Shown here piece by piece: positions 1 to 5,158 of a DNA stretch of 7,510 nt (the stretch's first letter is position 1; each line of letters begins with the position of its first letter). A model generated the notes under the pieces. It was not told the origin of the DNA, made no database searches, and worked only from the letters and a program-made list of their open reading frames with translations. Made by a program: the position numbers and the translations under genes. This DNA is from an uncultured Peptococcaceae bacterium. GTDB taxonomy: Bacteria > Bacillota > Peptococcia > Peptococcales > Peptococcaceae. Location: contig CABQBF010000132.1 in the NCBI GenBank assembly GCA_902462325.1, positions 1 through 7,510 on the forward strand, read 5' to 3'.

Positions 1-595
1 GTTGCGCAAACCGGCGGAGGAACTGCAAAAACAGTTTGGCACGGCGGCGCATATCCTAGGAAATGAGAAGCTGTCGCAGATTAAGGTGCTGGGCGGCAAG
101 GGCAAAACTATGGCGACCATTCTGGTAGGCGCTGCCACTGGCGAAGTGGTAGGTGAAAAGGAACGGATTGCCAAGGACGCTGCTTCCAGTGTACAGTCCG
201 CTTTGCAAAAGGGCCTGGTAGCCGGCGGCGGCGCAGCCGAATTGGCGGTGGCGCGGCAACTGGAGCAAAATAAAAACGCACTGTCCGGTATGGCGGTGTT
301 TGGCGCCGATTGCGTGATTGCGGCATTGAAAAAGCCTTTTATGCAGATTGTGACCAATGCGGGTTTTAATCCGCTGGAAAAGCTGGGCGATGTGCATAGG
401 GCACAAGAGCTGCAAAGCAATCATCATCTCAGTATCAACTGCGACACAGGTCGTATTGATGATTTATATATTTCCGGTGTGGTAGACCCACTTTATGTGA
501 AGCTGCACAGTTTAAAAACAGCCGGAGAGGTAGCAGAAGCTATCTTACGCATCAACATTATTGTGAAGAAAAAGGAATATCAACCGACATCGTAG
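1..595 (+). CDS. Group III (archaeal-like) chaperonin, C-terminal part, 5'-truncated
   Basis: This is the C-terminal third of a Cpn60/TCP-1 chaperonin, an ATP-driven cytosolic folding chamber. About 196 codons are visible; the reading frame is open to the left edge and no start or RBS can be seen, so the TTG at base 2 is not taken as a start. Counting from that codon, ATILVGAAT (38-46) followed by ERIAKDA (54-60) matches the return into the intermediate and equatorial domains, with D59 at the place of the catalytic Asp (D398 in GroEL). GLVAGGG (71-77) is the equatorial glycine motif. The end, DDLYISGVVDPLYVKLHSL then AILRINIIV, resembles archaeal thermosomes (VEPLRVK, LRIDDVI) more than GroEL, and there is no GGM tail. 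Group III chaperonins of Firmicutes are known to lie in the hsp70 operon, as here, 37 nt upstream of grpE. Family certain; group III assignment likely. The lid and most of the apical domain lie outside the window. Confidence 0.9.
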   Translation, partial: LRKPAEELQKQFGTAAHILGNEKLSQIKVLGGKGKTMATILVGAATGEVVGEKERIAKDAASSVQSALQKGLVAGGGAAELAVARQLEQNKNALSGMAVFGADCVIAALKKPFMQIVTNAGFNPLEKLGDVHRAQELQSNHHLSINCDTGRIDDLYISGVVDPLYVKLHSLKTAGEVAEAILRINIIVKKKEYQPTS

Positions 596-613
596 GGATA
601 TGATAAGGATATA

Positions 614-619
614 AAGGAG
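614..619 (+). promoter_or_regulatory. Ribosome binding site deciding the grpE start
   Basis: AAGGAG ends 1 nt before an in-frame GTG (621) and 13 nt before an in-frame ATG (633). One nucleotide is too close for initiation, so the ATG is preferred even though 13 nt is longer than usual. The two candidates differ by only four residues. Confidence 0.6.
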
Positions 620-632
620 TGTGACCAAGCAC

Positions 633-1208
633 ATGACAGAACAGGAAAAAGAAACCCTGACCGAGGAAGTGCATGCAGAGGCTGAAACGCAAGAGGAAGT
701 TCAGCAGGAGGCTGCTGACGCAGAACCCGATGCCGAAGAGGCAGCGGAAGAAACAGAAGAACAGAACGCTGAGAAGCTGGCCGGTGAGTTGGCCGATTTG
801 AATCAGCGGTTCTTGCGGGTGGCAGCAGATTTTGAAAATTATAAGCGCCGCACAGCGCAGGAAAAAGACGATTTGCTCAAATACAGCAATGCCAAGCTGA
901 TTGGCGAATTGCTGCCGGTGTTGGATAATTTCCAGCTAGCGCTGAAAAATTCCGGCAACAGCCCAGAGGTGCAGAACATGGTAAAAGGTATGGAAATGAT
1001 TTACCGTCAGATGCTGCAGGTGCTGGAACAGGCTGGCATGAGCAAAATCGAGGCAGTGGGGCAGCCCTTTGACCCCAAGCTGCATGAAGCCATTATGCAG
1101 GTGGAAGATGACAGCGTGCCGGAGGATACCGTGGTAGAAGAGCTGCGGGCTGGCTATATGCTGAGAGAACGGGTTATTCGCCCGTCTATGGTAAAGGTTT
1201 CAAAATAA
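633..1208 (+). CDS. grpE: Nucleotide exchange factor GrpE
   Basis: GrpE is the co-chaperone that releases ADP from DnaK and so resets the Hsp70 cycle; it acts in the cytosol as a dimer. The 191-aa product has a Glu/Ala-rich, probably disordered N-terminus (1-45), a long helical region with the family pattern FLRVAADFENYKRR (60-73) and LLPVLDNFQLAL (93-104), then GMEMIYRQMLQVLEQ (119-133). The C-terminal beta domain carries the recognisable FDPKLHEAIMQVE (146-158) and GYMLRERVIRPSMVKVS (174-190). Length is normal for the family. It lies 37 nt after the chaperonin and 71 nt before dnaK, consistent with one operon. An in-frame GTG at 621 would add four residues but is badly spaced from the RBS. 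Identification is secure; only the start is uncertain. Confidence 0.96.
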   Translation: MTEQEKETLTEEVHAEAETQEEVQQEAADAEPDAEEAAEETEEQNAEKLAGELADLNQRFLRVAADFENYKRRTAQEKDDLLKYSNAKLIGELLPVLDNFQLALKNSGNSPEVQNMVKGMEMIYRQMLQVLEQAGMSKIEAVGQPFDPKLHEAIMQVEDDSVPEDTVVEELRAGYMLRERVIRPSMVKVSK

Positions 1209-1265
1209 AACAGAAACCCGTTAATTGGTGAAAAATGCTTTGAAATAAAACTTGTGAAAATTTTT

Positions 1266-1271
1266 AGGAGG
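1266..1271 (+). promoter_or_regulatory. Strong ribosome binding site of dnaK
   Basis: AGGAGG, fully complementary to the 16S anti-SD core, ends 8 nt before the dnaK ATG in an AT-rich leader. This near-ideal site fits the high expression expected of DnaK. Confidence 0.85.
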
Positions 1272-1279
1272 AATTTAAA

Positions 1280-3109
1280 ATGGGAAAAGTAATTGGGATT
1301 GACTTAGGAACAACAAACTCTTGCGTAGCAGTGATGGAAGGCGGCGAACCCGTTGTTATTCCAAACAGCGAAGGTAACCGCACCACACCGTCTGTGCTGG
1401 GGATTTCTAAAACCGGCGAACGTCTGGTAGGTCAGGTGGCAAAACGTCAGGCTATCACCAATCCAGATAACACCGTAATTTCGATTAAACGTCATATGGG
1501 TACCGACTACAAGGTAACAGTAGCAGGCACTTCCTATACACCGCAGGAAATTTCTGCTATGATTTTGCAGAAATTGAAAGCCGACGCCGAAGCTTATTTG
1601 GGCGAAACTGTAACTGAAGCAGTTATCACGGTACCAGCTTACTTTACAGACAGCCAGCGTCAGGCTACAAAAGATGCCGGTAAAATTGCCGGTTTGAATG
1701 TACTGCGGATTATCAACGAACCAACAGCCGCTTCTCTGGCTTATGGGATGGATAAAGGCGACGACCAGACCGTTTTGGTATTTGACTTAGGCGGCGGTAC
1801 CTTCGATGTTTCCATTCTGGAATTAGGCGACGGCATCTTTGAAGTAAAGGCTACCAGCGGGAACAACCGTTTAGGCGGCGACGACTTCGATGAAAAGATT
1901 ATCGATTGGATGCTGGTAGAATTCAAGAAACAGACCGGTATTGATTTGTCCAGCGATAAAACTGCTATGCAGCGTTTAAAAGAATCGGCAGAAAAAGCAA
2001 AAATTGAATTGTCCAACGTGACCAGCTCCAACATCAATCTGCCATTTATCACCATGAATGAAAACGGTCCGCAGCATTTGGATTTGACCTTAACCAGAGC
2101 CAAATTCAATGAACTGACTGCCGATTTGGTAGAAAAAACAATGGGCCCAACCCGTCAGGCTTTGAAAGATGCCGGATTGTCTGCAAACGATATCAACAAG
2201 GTTATTCTGGTTGGCGGTTCCAGCCGTATTCCAGCAGTGCAGGACGCTATTAAAAATCTGTTGGGCAAAGAACCGTTCAAAGGCATCAACCCTGACGAAT
2301 GCGTTGCCATCGGTGCAGCCATTCAGGGCGGTGTGTTAGCCGGTGAAGTAAAAGACGTGGTACTGTTAGACGTTACGCCGCTGTCCTTAGGGATTGAAAC
2401 CTTAGGCGGTGTGTTCACAAAAATCGTAGAACGGAACACCACCATTCCAGTATCCCGTCAGCAGGTATTTACCACTGCTGCCGACAACCAGACTTCTACC
2501 GACATTCACGTATTGCAGGGTGAACGGGAAATGGCACAGTACAATAAAACACTGGGACGGTTTACTTTGATGGATATTCCACCAGCTCCACGTGGAATTC
2601 CACAGATTGAAGTAAAATTCGACATCGACGCCAACGGCATTGTAAACGTATCTGCCAAAGATTTAGGCACCGGAAAAGAACAGCGGATTACCATCAAATC
2701 TAACAGCGGTCTGTCCGATGAAGAAATCGATAAAATGATTAAAGACGCTGAAATGAATGCTGAAGCCGACAAGAAACGGAAGGAAGAAGTAGACATCCGC
2801 AACAATGCCGACGCTATGGTATTCCAGGTAGAAAAAACCTTGAAAGATATGGGCGACAAAGCCGATGCTGCTGAAGTTGCCGATATCAACAAAGCAAAGG
2901 ACGAACTGAAGAAAGCGCTGGAAGGCAATGATACTGCTGAAATCAAAGCCAAAACCGAAGCACTGCAGGATGTTCTGTATAAACTGACAGAAAAAATGTA
3001 TGCAGCCGCACAGCAGGCGCAACAAGCTCAACAGGCCCAGGGCGGTGCAGAAGCCCAGTCTGCTCCTCACGAAGACGGCGTATACGACGCTGAATACAAA
3101 GAAGTATAA
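1280..3109 (+). CDS. dnaK: Molecular chaperone DnaK (Hsp70)
   Basis: DnaK is the central Hsp70 chaperone: it binds exposed hydrophobic segments under ATP control, with DnaJ loading clients and GrpE exchanging nucleotide. The 609-aa product is complete. The ATPase domain shows GIDLGTTNSCVAV (6-18), IINEPTAASLAYG (144-156), DLGGGTFDVSI (169-179) and ILVGGSSRIP (309-318). The allosteric linker reads VLLDVTPLSL (361-370), and the substrate-binding beta domain and helical lid follow. The tail has a Gln/Ala run (about 577-587) and ends DAEYKEV, related to the acidic ends of bacterial DnaK. Between R71 and about Y78 it lacks the insert found in proteobacterial DnaK, so it is the Firmicute/monoderm type. 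It lies between grpE and dnaJ in the classical order. No broken motif was seen. Confidence 0.98.
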   Translation: MGKVIGIDLGTTNSCVAVMEGGEPVVIPNSEGNRTTPSVLGISKTGERLVGQVAKRQAITNPDNTVISIKRHMGTDYKVTVAGTSYTPQEISAMILQKLKADAEAYLGETVTEAVITVPAYFTDSQRQATKDAGKIAGLNVLRIINEPTAASLAYGMDKGDDQTVLVFDLGGGTFDVSILELGDGIFEVKATSGNNRLGGDDFDEKIIDWMLVEFKKQTGIDLSSDKTAMQRLKESAEKAKIELSNVTSSNINLPFITMNENGPQHLDLTLTRAKFNELTADLVEKTMGPTRQALKDAGLSANDINKVILVGGSSRIPAVQDAIKNLLGKEPFKGINPDECVAIGAAIQGGVLAGEVKDVVLLDVTPLSLGIETLGGVFTKIVERNTTIPVSRQQVFTTAADNQTSTDIHVLQGEREMAQYNKTLGRFTLMDIPPAPRGIPQIEVKFDIDANGIVNVSAKDLGTGKEQRITIKSNSGLSDEEIDKMIKDAEMNAEADKKRKEEVDIRNNADAMVFQVEKTLKDMGDKADAAEVADINKAKDELKKALEGNDTAEIKAKTEALQDVLYKLTEKMYAAAQQAQQAQQAQGGAEAQSAPHEDGVYDAEYKEV

Positions 3110-3115
3110 ATTTAC

Positions 3116-3133
3116 TGCTGCAGACAGGCAGCA
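3116..3133 (+). other. Hairpin just after the dnaK stop
   Basis: TGCTGC (3116-3121) and GCAGCA (3128-3133) form a 6-bp stem with a 6-nt loop, seven bases after the dnaK stop codon. No T-run follows, so it is not a standard terminator. It could stabilise or mark the 3' end of dnaK within the operon transcript (inference). Such a short stem may also arise by chance. Confidence 0.4.
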
Positions 3134-3213
3134 AGCAATGTAGCAACAACAGCATAGAAGCGTTTGCCCAAAAAGCGCAAGGAAGCCATTTGGCAGATGA
3201 AGCGAAGCGGCGT

Positions 3214-3248
3214 GCAGCCGGGATATCTCTTCCAAGAGAATCGGCTGC
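3214..3248 (+). other. Long bulged hairpin in the dnaK-dnaJ spacer
   Basis: GCAGCC (3214-3219) pairs with GGCTGC (3243-3248), GAT (3222-3224) with ATC (3240-3242), and TCTCTT (3226-3231) with AAGAGA (3234-3239), giving about 15 pairs with small bulges. GGCTGC is followed directly by GCAGCC (3249-3254), making a perfect 12-bp palindrome and offering a competing partner. There is no T-tract. The hairpin sits about 60 nt before the dnaJ RBS, in a spacer where I see no promoter. It could act as an RNA processing, stability or attenuation element that adjusts dnaJ against dnaK (inference). Confidence 0.55.
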
Positions 3249-3310
3249 GCAGCCCTTTCGCTGATTTTGTCAGAACTGTGTTTCAGATGCGCTTTTCTGT
3301 GCAACAGGAA

Positions 3311-3318
3311 AGAGGAGG
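3311..3318 (+). promoter_or_regulatory. Ribosome binding site fixing the dnaJ start
   Basis: AGAGGAGG ends 7 nt before the GTG at 3326. This strong, well-spaced site, together with the canonical DnaJ N-terminus MAKRDYYEVLGV that follows, fixes the start and rules out the longer open frame reaching back to 3164. Confidence 0.85.
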
Positions 3319-3325
3319 ACCAGCA

Positions 3326-4534
3326 GTGGCAAAGCGTGATTATTATGAAGTGCTGGGCGTAGAAAAAAATGCCAGCGACGACGAATTAAAAAAAGCCTAC
3401 CGAAAACTGGCCAGAAAATATCATCCCGATGTAAATCCCGGCGATAAAGAAGCAGAAGAAAAATTTAAAGAAATCAATGAAGCCTATGAAACCCTGTCTG
3501 ATGCCAGCAAACGGGAGCAGTACGACCGGTTTGGACACGATGGCCCCGGCGGTTTTGGCGGCACAGGCGGATTTAGCGGTCAGGATTTCGGCGGCATGAA
3601 CGACATCTTCGATATGTTTTTTGGCGGCGGCTTCGGTGGTGGTCAGCAGCAGAGAGGTCCTAGAAAGGGCGCCGATTTGCGCTATGATTTGACCATTGAT
3701 TTTGAAGAAGCAGTCTTTGGGACTGAAAAAACAGTGACTCTGCCGAAATGGGAAAGCTGCGGTACCTGTCATGGCACAGGGGCCAGACCAGGTACCGGTG
3801 CCACCACCTGCAGCCGCTGTAACGGTAGCGGGCAGGTTTATACCATGCAGAAAACGCCATTCGGACAAATTCAGACCGCCAAAGTCTGCCCCGAATGCGG
3901 CGGCAAGGGCACTGTCATCAAAGATCCTTGCCCCGAATGTAACGGTAAAGGCAAAAAGCGGATTAACAAAAAAATTGAAATTAAGGTGCCTGCCGGTGTG
4001 GACGTGGGTTCCCGCCTGCGCATGAGCGGCGAGGGCGATCCCGGCGAGCAGGGCGGTCCTAATGGCGATTTGTATATCTATATCAATGTGCGCAGCCATC
4101 CTATTTTTGTCCGCAACGAGGACGATATTTATATGGAACAGGAAATCAATATCGCTCAGGCGGCTTTAGGGGCCGATGTTCAGGTGCAGACCTTAGAAGG
4201 CAAAGTGACATTAACCATTCCGCCCGGCGTGCAAAGCGGCGCCAAATTCCGCATGAAGGGCAAGGGCGTGAAAAACATCAAGGGCTATGGCAAAGGCGAC
4301 CAGTATGTGACCATCAAGGTGGTAACGCCGAAAAACCTGACCAGCGAGCAGCGGGATTTGCTGCAAAAGCTGAACGCAACCTTCAAAACAGCAGAACCGG
4401 AAACAAAAAACGATGGCAAAATTCATGTAGACGAAAGTAAAAAAAAAGAGGAAAAAAGCGAAGACGCTAGAAGAGGCAAAGGCTTCTTCGGCAAAATGAA
4501 AGAAGCCGTAGAAGATTTGTTTGAAGAAGAATAA
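3326..4534 (+). CDS. dnaJ: Chaperone DnaJ (type I Hsp40), GTG start
   Basis: DnaJ binds unfolded clients, hands them to DnaK and stimulates its ATPase. The 402-aa product begins at GTG 3326. It has a complete J domain (about 4-68) with the HPD motif at 33-35. A Gly/Phe-rich linker (about 70-106) follows, with the short DIFDMFFG segment at 93-100. The zinc domain has all four CxxCxGxG repeats (Cys pairs 145/148, 162/165, 188/191, 202/205). The two C-terminal beta domains include VPAGVDVGSRLRMSGEGDPG (221-240) and IPPGVQSGAKFRMKGKG (298-314). After about residue 355 there is a Lys/Glu-rich linker and an amphipathic-looking end (GFFGKMKEAVEDLF, 386-399), making it longer than the roughly 375-aa E. 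coli and Bacillus proteins. It is the last gene of the operon. Confidence 0.97.
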   Translation: MAKRDYYEVLGVEKNASDDELKKAYRKLARKYHPDVNPGDKEAEEKFKEINEAYETLSDASKREQYDRFGHDGPGGFGGTGGFSGQDFGGMNDIFDMFFGGGFGGGQQQRGPRKGADLRYDLTIDFEEAVFGTEKTVTLPKWESCGTCHGTGARPGTGATTCSRCNGSGQVYTMQKTPFGQIQTAKVCPECGGKGTVIKDPCPECNGKGKKRINKKIEIKVPAGVDVGSRLRMSGEGDPGEQGGPNGDLYIYINVRSHPIFVRNEDDIYMEQEINIAQAALGADVQVQTLEGKVTLTIPPGVQSGAKFRMKGKGVKNIKGYGKGDQYVTIKVVTPKNLTSEQRDLLQKLNATFKTAEPETKNDGKIHVDESKKKEEKSEDARRGKGFFGKMKEAVEDLFEEE

Positions 4535-4545
4535 GCGTATATCGG

Positions 4546-4592
4546 AAAGCCTTGTCGGCAGAGAGATAGCTCTCTCTGCTGACAGGCTTTTT
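4546..4592 (+). terminator. Rho-independent terminator of the hsp70 operon
   Basis: A very stable hairpin begins 12 nt after the dnaJ stop. The outer stem is AAAGCC (4546-4551) with GGCTTT (4585-4590). After a single bulged T, a 14-bp inner stem (4553-4566 with 4571-4584, one G-U pair) closes a TAGC loop. A run of five T (4588-4592) follows. This clearly ends the chaperone operon and separates it from the transporter region. Confidence 0.95.
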
Positions 4593-4615
4593 ATATGCTT
4601 TTTGTTTGTTGTCCG

Positions 4616-4683
4616 CTTACGCCAAGCGTAAGGATAAGGGGTCGGTAATTCACCGACCATCGTATAACGATTTGTTACGCGAT
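4616..4683 (+). repeat. Cluster of three adjacent hairpins (REP-like)
   Basis: Three inverted repeats lie nearly end to end. The first is CTTACGC-CAA-GCGTAAG (4616-4632), a perfect 7-bp stem. The second is GGTCGGT (4640-4646) with ACCGACC (4652-4658), also perfect. The third is ATCGTATAAC (4659-4668) with GTTACGCGAT (4674-4683), with one mismatch and one G-U pair. No T-tract or ORF accompanies them. A cluster of short palindromes between transcription units is typical of repetitive extragenic palindromic elements (inference). Other copies in the genome would be needed to prove it is a repeat. Confidence 0.5.
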
Positions 4684-4694
4684 GGCCAGCGCCT

Positions 4695-4774
4695 TGTCAT
4701 GCTGAACGAATGTGAAGCGTCTTCCAAAGAATAAAACCGAAGGGAAGATTCTTTGCCTGCGGCTCAGAATGACG
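4695..4774. repeat. GTCATTCTGAGC-type dispersed intergenic repeat
   Basis: The unit opens with TGTCATGCTGAACG (4695-4708) and closes with GGCTCAGAATGACG (4761-4774), imperfect inverted copies of each other. Inside, TCTTCC and CAAAGAAT (4720-4732) recur inverted as GGAAGA and ATTCTTTG (4743-4755), so the whole unit folds on itself. Sequences with GTCAT(T/G)CTGA(G/A)C ends and a GAAGA(A/T)TCTTTG core are widespread intergenic repeats in many bacterial genomes (recalled, not searched). There is no coding capacity. The weak open frame across it (4712-4897) is not credible. Confidence 0.6.
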
Positions 4775-4807
4775 TATCAGGGTATTCGCTACCGCTTTAT
4801 GGGTTTC

Positions 4808-4983
4808 AACTTTCTGCTATCTTTGCCGACCTCCTGTCTTAATATGGATGAACAGCGCAGGCTGTCTCTCGGTGGTGGACGTAGTCCGCAAAGCTAAAGA
4901 CAGGCAAATCGGTGTTCATTGCCCGACGCTTGAAGCGCGAATGGTCGGGTGGGGCAGGATAGGCAAAGGATAGCAAAAACGTT
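4808..4983. other. Structured non-coding element closed by a long imperfect stem
   Basis: The ends pair over a long distance: TGCTATCTTTGCC (4815-4827) matches the complement of 4962-4975 with one bulged base. The stem extends outward weakly (4808-4813 with 4977-4983) and inward via TCCTG (4832-4836) with CAGGA (4955-4959). Inside are a hairpin GTGGAC-GTA-GTCCGC (4875-4889), a stem CCCGAC (4922-4927) with GTCGGG (4944-4949), and two pairings that cross in order: CCTGTCTT (4833-4840) with AAGACAGG (4897-4904), and ATGAACA (4848-4854) with TGTTCAT (4913-4919). Crossing helices allow a pseudoknot. A competing partner, CTGTCT (4862-4867), and CCGACC (4826-4831), which can also reach GGTCGG, suggest alternative folds. 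I do not recognise a known RNA family. It may be a structured RNA, a leader element of the transporter gene, or a MITE-like repeat; the strand is unknown. Confidence 0.5.
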
Positions 4984-4994
4984 TCTAGAAACGT
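4979..4994. promoter_or_regulatory. Perfect 16-bp palindrome, operator-like
   Basis: ACGTTTCTAGAAACGT is a perfect palindrome with no spacer, at the edge of the structured element and about 95 bp upstream of the transporter -10 box. Length and symmetry fit a binding site for a dimeric repressor (TetR, MarR or LacI type), but no regulator gene is in the window, so this is inference. It could instead be part of the neighbouring repeat. Confidence 0.4.
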
Positions 4995-4997
4995 GGG

Positions 4998-5057
4998 TGA
5001 AAATTGATTTCCATGCCTGAAATTTCAACTTCTGTATGGAAAGTGAAAAGATTTTCA
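4998..5057. promoter_or_regulatory. AT-rich dyads with TGAAA/TTTCA half-sites
   Basis: Three dyads with related arms occur before the transporter promoter: TGAAA-N5-TTTCC (4998-5012), TGAAATTTCA (5018-5027, perfect) and TGAAAA-GA-TTTTCA (5044-5057). A further pair, TTTCCAT (5008-5014) with ATGGAAA (5036-5042), encloses the middle one. They could be regulator sites. AT-rich sequence makes chance dyads fairly common, so confidence is low. Confidence 0.3.
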
Positions 5058-5084
5058 GATAATCGGCACAGCGGCGGAAAAATC

Positions 5085-5093
5085 TGCTATACT
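5085..5093 (+). promoter_or_regulatory. Extended -10 promoter for the MFS gene
   Basis: TGC followed by TATACT (5088-5093) is an extended -10 box. No good -35 hexamer sits 16-18 bp upstream, which is tolerated with an extended -10 or with activator dependence. Transcription would start near 5100, giving a leader of about 59 nt before the ATG at 5159. Confidence 0.55.
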
Positions 5094-5158
5094 AAGTGAA
5101 AGAGAATTCCTTTGTCGGGCAATTGTCGTTGCATGAAAAGAAACAGGGGGGCTTTTAC

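Noticed and set aside
2..595. Reading the first frame as a complete 197-aa gene starting at TTG (2).
   Set aside because: Homology begins mid-domain, the frame is open to the edge, and no RBS can be seen. It is a truncated chaperonin.
1225..1251. Possible promoter TTGGTG...TAAAAC between grpE and dnaK.
   Set aside because: Spacing is 15 bp and both hexamers are poor; the 71-nt gap needs no promoter.
1..1279. CIRCE (TTAGCACTC-N9-GAGTGCTAA) operator for HrcA.
   Set aside because: No such inverted repeat was seen before grpE or dnaK; if present it lies upstream of the window.
2663..3304. 213-codon antisense open frame opposite the dnaK 3' end, and similar ones opposite dnaJ (3386-4099) and the MFS gene.
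   Set aside because: They mirror strongly conserved genes on the + strand, have low-complexity products and no initiation signals.
3164..3325. 54-codon N-terminal extension of dnaJ from a TTG at 3164.
   Set aside because: No RBS at the TTG, no similarity to DnaJ, and a strong RBS plus the canonical MAKRDYYEVLGV begins at 3326.
4712..4897. 61-codon open frame in the intergenic region.
   Set aside because: It runs across the dispersed repeat and structured element, has no RBS, and its product looks random.
4887..4908. Resemblance to a c-di-GMP-I riboswitch (CGCAAAGCTA and ACAGGCAAA motifs).
   Set aside because: The two motifs occur in the reverse of the riboswitch order and the rest of the aptamer is absent.
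5096..5158. Upstream GTG start adding 21 residues to the MFS protein.
   Set aside because: It lies at the expected transcription start, without an RBS; the ATG at 5159 has a G-rich RBS at 7 nt.
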